From NCBI GenBank assembly GCA_049840875.1, contig JASGJE010000019.1:62001-126000 (forward strand): a DNA stretch of 64,000 bases, written 5' to 3'. The stretch comes from JAFDYH01 sp049840875. Its GTDB lineage: Bacteria > Bacteroidota > Bacteroidia > Chitinophagales > Chitinophagaceae. Below are positions 61,953 to 64,000 of the stretch, piece after piece; positions within the stretch are counted from its first letter, which is position 1, and each line of letters begins with the position of its first letter. The position numbers and the translations under genes are program-made. The notes below the pieces were generated by a model, which was given only the letters and a program-made list of their open reading frames with translations, did not search any database and was not told the DNA's origin.

Positions 61953-62600
61953 CTAAAAATTATACTGTAATCCCGCGCCTATAAAAGACTGTTTTATTTT
62001 TCCTGTTGTGTGTAAAGGCCATGCACCGGTATAAGAAAGAATTACATCCAGTCTCTTGCTGACCGTATAGCCTGCAACTCCTGAGATAGCAGGCGCCCAG
62101 GTACGCAGTTGCGATCTGTTATAAGGCTTGTTTTCTGCATACAGTTGCTGGAGGTAGTAATCGTTGATATTGTGCACATAGGTAATACCTGCATTTAATT
62201 CGATAAAAGCTCCTCCGATGGCATCGATATCTTTACTATAAGGTACAGGTACGCCGAAATTCATTCTGTAACCTGCTAATAAGAATAAAGAGCTGATATT
62301 ATCATCCTTTCCTTTATCAAATGCGGAAAAGTTGCCGCCGTTAAGAGCAAAAGCATGTGCTGCTTTAGCAGTTACTACAAACTCATTATAAACATCCCCA
62401 TGCTCATTACCTCTTAGCATCAGCTTGCCATCCAGGCTAACGCCTAAACGGCCGGGATAGGCAATGAAACCCTGCCCCGCAAGGCCAAACCGAATATTTT
62501 TGGGATACATTCCATCATTATCCTGCGCAAGTGCAGGCATTGCGACGATTGCAAGGAAGAATGCAATGCAGTAATTTCTGATTGTGTTGTTTGTATTCAT
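61953..62600 (-). CDS. Outer-membrane beta-barrel protein
   Basis: A 215-residue protein with a signal peptide (IRNYCIAFFLAIVAMPALAQ). Strands of barrel type: IRFGLAGQGFIAYPGRLGVSLDGKLMLRG, NEFVVTAKAAHAFAL, SSLFLLAGYRMNFGVPVPYS, GAFIELNAGITYVHNIND, RSQLRTWAPAISGVAGYTVSKRLDVILSYTGAWPL and IKQSFIGAGLQYNF, with a terminal Phe as needed for barrel insertion. The family cannot be named. It ends in the terminator shared with the permease gene and is apparently monocistronic. Confidence 0.8.
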   Translation of the reverse strand: MNTNNTIRNYCIAFFLAIVAMPALAQDNDGMYPKNIRFGLAGQGFIAYPGRLGVSLDGKLMLRGNEHGDVYNEFVVTAKAAHAFALNGGNFSAFDKGKDDNISSLFLLAGYRMNFGVPVPYSKDIDAIGGAFIELNAGITYVHNINDYYLQQLYAENKPYNRSQLRTWAPAISGVAGYTVSKRLDVILSYTGAWPLHTTGKIKQSFIGAGLQYNF

Positions 62601-63101
62601 GTTGGGTTAAGATTGGTTAAACGAATTATATAATAGTCTTCAAATAATTTACTATTTACCGTATTGCTATTCTATTTGCAAAAAACAAGAATAAGCAATA
62701 GACATTGTCCATCGGTTTATCAATGATTACTGACGAAACGCCGTCGTAACGAGAAAAGATATTGTGGTAATTATCGGAGAGGTATTGGAAAAATCTAATA
62801 CGGCATTGAGTAGTATAGTTGCTGTATTAGGGTAAAAATAATAGGGATAAAGAATAAATGCAAGTTTTTAAGATAGAAAGTGATAAAATTTTTTTGCCTT
62901 AGTTGGATTTTATAAAAAAAATACAGAATAGCTATCTACCAATTAGAATAAGTTAGTATTTGTACGAATAGTATTAAAAAAAATCATTGCAAGATCAGCG
63001 AATCAATTGACTGAATCAGTCAATTATACGGAACGACTTCAATGGCAAACTGTAAATGGGTTTCATTATACCTCGAGCTATTTAATAAGAAAGCAATCAT
63101 C
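62601..63101. other. Intergenic region between outer-membrane protein and LytS-type genes
   Basis: About 500 A+T-rich bases. It should contain the promoter of the leftward barrel gene (about 62600-62850) and the 3' end region of the kinase gene. I see no RNA gene. The only strong structure is a palindrome with arms AATTGACTGA and TCAGTCAATT around a single A (63005-63025), 77 bases beyond the kinase stop, without a T-run on either side. Confidence 0.5.
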
Positions 63102-64000
63102 TCAGCTTCCAAACGTCAACTCTTTCTCCGGGAGAATTGGAATTCTGACAACAGCAGTTGTAACATCACGACTACCATTGATAGAAAAGCTCGCCCTTTC
63201 TCCAAAGGTCAATACCAGGCGCTGTCGTGCTCCCGGTATGCCAAATCCTGTTGAATTATTCCCTTGAAATGGCCCGGAATTTTCAATAATGAGCGCATGA
63301 AAATTTCCGTCTACTTTGGAAGCAATGTTAATATACCCGCCTTGTATTAATTTGCTTATACCGTGCTTTACGGCGTTTTCGACAAGTGTTTGCAGCAGCA
63401 TAGGAGGTACAGGCAGATGCAATGTTTCATCATCAATTTCATAATGAATGTTCAATCGTTCTTCAAACCGGATTTTTTCCAGTGCGAGATAATCTTTTAC
63501 TAATTCTAATTCAGTTTTAAATTTAATGGTATCGCTTTTTTCTACCATCGTCGTGTGAAGCAAAAGATTGCTTAATCGAGTAAGCCCGTTTTTAGCTTTT
63601 TCAGAATCCTCTTCAATTAGCGCTCTTATGCTGTTCAGTGAATTAAAAATAAAATGAGGATTCAGGTGGTTTCTTATTGTTTTAATTTCCAGGTCTCGCA
63701 CCAGGCTGTTTAGTTTTAGCGTATTGATTTGTTGCAGGCGGAGCTTGATCAGGTAATGCAGATACAAATAAGTGCAGACCCAGGGGATAATAAAAAAAGC
63801 ACCATAAAACGCAATAATTGTAATGTTTTTAAAAACGCCATACTTTTCAAAACCAAAACTAAATCCCAGGAACCTGAACAGGGCAGATACAAGAACGGAG
63901 AAAAAAATCAATCCGGGTAATAACGAAAACGCGACAGATAGTGTGATTGTTTTTGATGATTGCTTTGTGATGTCGATAGCTTTGAAAAATGTTCTGAGCA
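63102..64000 (-). CDS. LytS-type sensor histidine kinase (partial, N-terminus beyond window)
   Basis: The reading frame continues to the right edge (upstream residues LRTFFKAIDITKQSSKTITLSVAF precede LLPGLIFF), so the N-terminus is cut off by the window; the visible part is about 298 residues. Two membrane helices are seen (LIFFSVLVSALFRFLGF and ITIIAFYGAFFIIPWVCTYLYLHYL), then the His_kinase domain: LNSLVRDLEIKTIRNHLNPHFIFNSLNSIRALIEEDSEKAKNGLTRLSNLLL (phospho-His H-box) and the HATPase PPMLLQTLVENAVKHGI...TGFGIPGARQRLVLTFG. It is of the LytS/YehU type that partners with LytTR response regulators. The regulator gene is not in the window. Confidence 0.9.
   Translation of the reverse strand, partial: LRTFFKAIDITKQSSKTITLSVAFSLLPGLIFFSVLVSALFRFLGFSFGFEKYGVFKNITIIAFYGAFFIIPWVCTYLYLHYLIKLRLQQINTLKLNSLVRDLEIKTIRNHLNPHFIFNSLNSIRALIEEDSEKAKNGLTRLSNLLLHTTMVEKSDTIKFKTELELVKDYLALEKIRFEERLNIHYEIDDETLHLPVPPMLLQTLVENAVKHGISKLIQGGYINIASKVDGNFHALIIENSGPFQGNNSTGFGIPGARQRLVLTFGERASFSINGSRDVTTAVVRIPILPEKELTFGS

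Overview
The window is a chromosomal segment from a member of the Bacteroidota, most likely of the Chitinophagaceae/Chitinophagales group. The evidence is: Por-type (T9SS) C-terminal sorting domains on two secreted proteins; a DUF1800/DUF1501 pair; a Reg_prop/Y_Y_Y sensor kinase; DPP-IV-type S9 and S41 peptidases; an almost complete lack of Shine-Dalgarno sequences with several TTG/GTG starts; and moderate A+T content. No rRNA, tRNA, CRISPR array, prophage or classical insertion sequence was seen. The assignment is from gene content only.

Layout. 1-2.4 kb: a caspase-like protease fused to helical repeats, one membrane helix and about seven MORN repeats, open to the left window edge; it is the most unusual protein here. 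2.5-4.5 kb: a T9SS-secreted protein and a DUF488 protein. 4.9-10.3 kb: a branched-chain amino acid operon, leuC-leuD-citramalate synthase-type gene-(four-helix-bundle gene)-leuB, closed by a strong palindromic terminator. 10.3-14.6 kb: a likely inositol locus, with a LacI regulator and Na+/solute symporter divergent from inositol oxygenase around a perfect 20-bp palindromic operator. 15.2-17.4 kb: dnaB, preceded by a long non-coding region with DnaA-box-like repeats. 17.5-24.1 kb: GH110-like glycosidase, rsmE, TerC, pyrD, thiolase. 24.2-29.4 kb: a membrane AraC regulator, then an S41 peptidase, a beta-lactamase-fold hydrolase and an alpha/beta hydrolase. 29.6-35.5 kb: DUF1800, DUF1501, GH20-like lipoprotein, desaturase. 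35.5-43.4 kb: a glycine-rich RRM protein, xerD, YkgJ-type protein, YraN, manA, Dph6-like ATPase, RNase HI. 43.5-51.5 kb: an acyl-CoA carboxylase beta subunit, an FKBP isomerase and a 1174-aa two-component sensor. 51.5-64 kb: small stress- or metabolism-type proteins, a DPP-IV-like peptidase, a MacB/FtsX-type permease, two outer-membrane barrels and a LytS-type histidine kinase running off the right edge.

Themes. Most of the window is ordinary housekeeping and accessory metabolism. Four things stand out: the caspase-MORN protein; a four-helix-bundle gene flanked by inverted word repeats inside the leu operon; low-complexity repeat words that fill spacers and have entered two essential genes in frame (leuD, pyrD); and a DnaA-box-like cluster next to dnaB that may be a replication origin or a dnaB control region. 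Family names are from motif recognition by eye, and no database search was possible.
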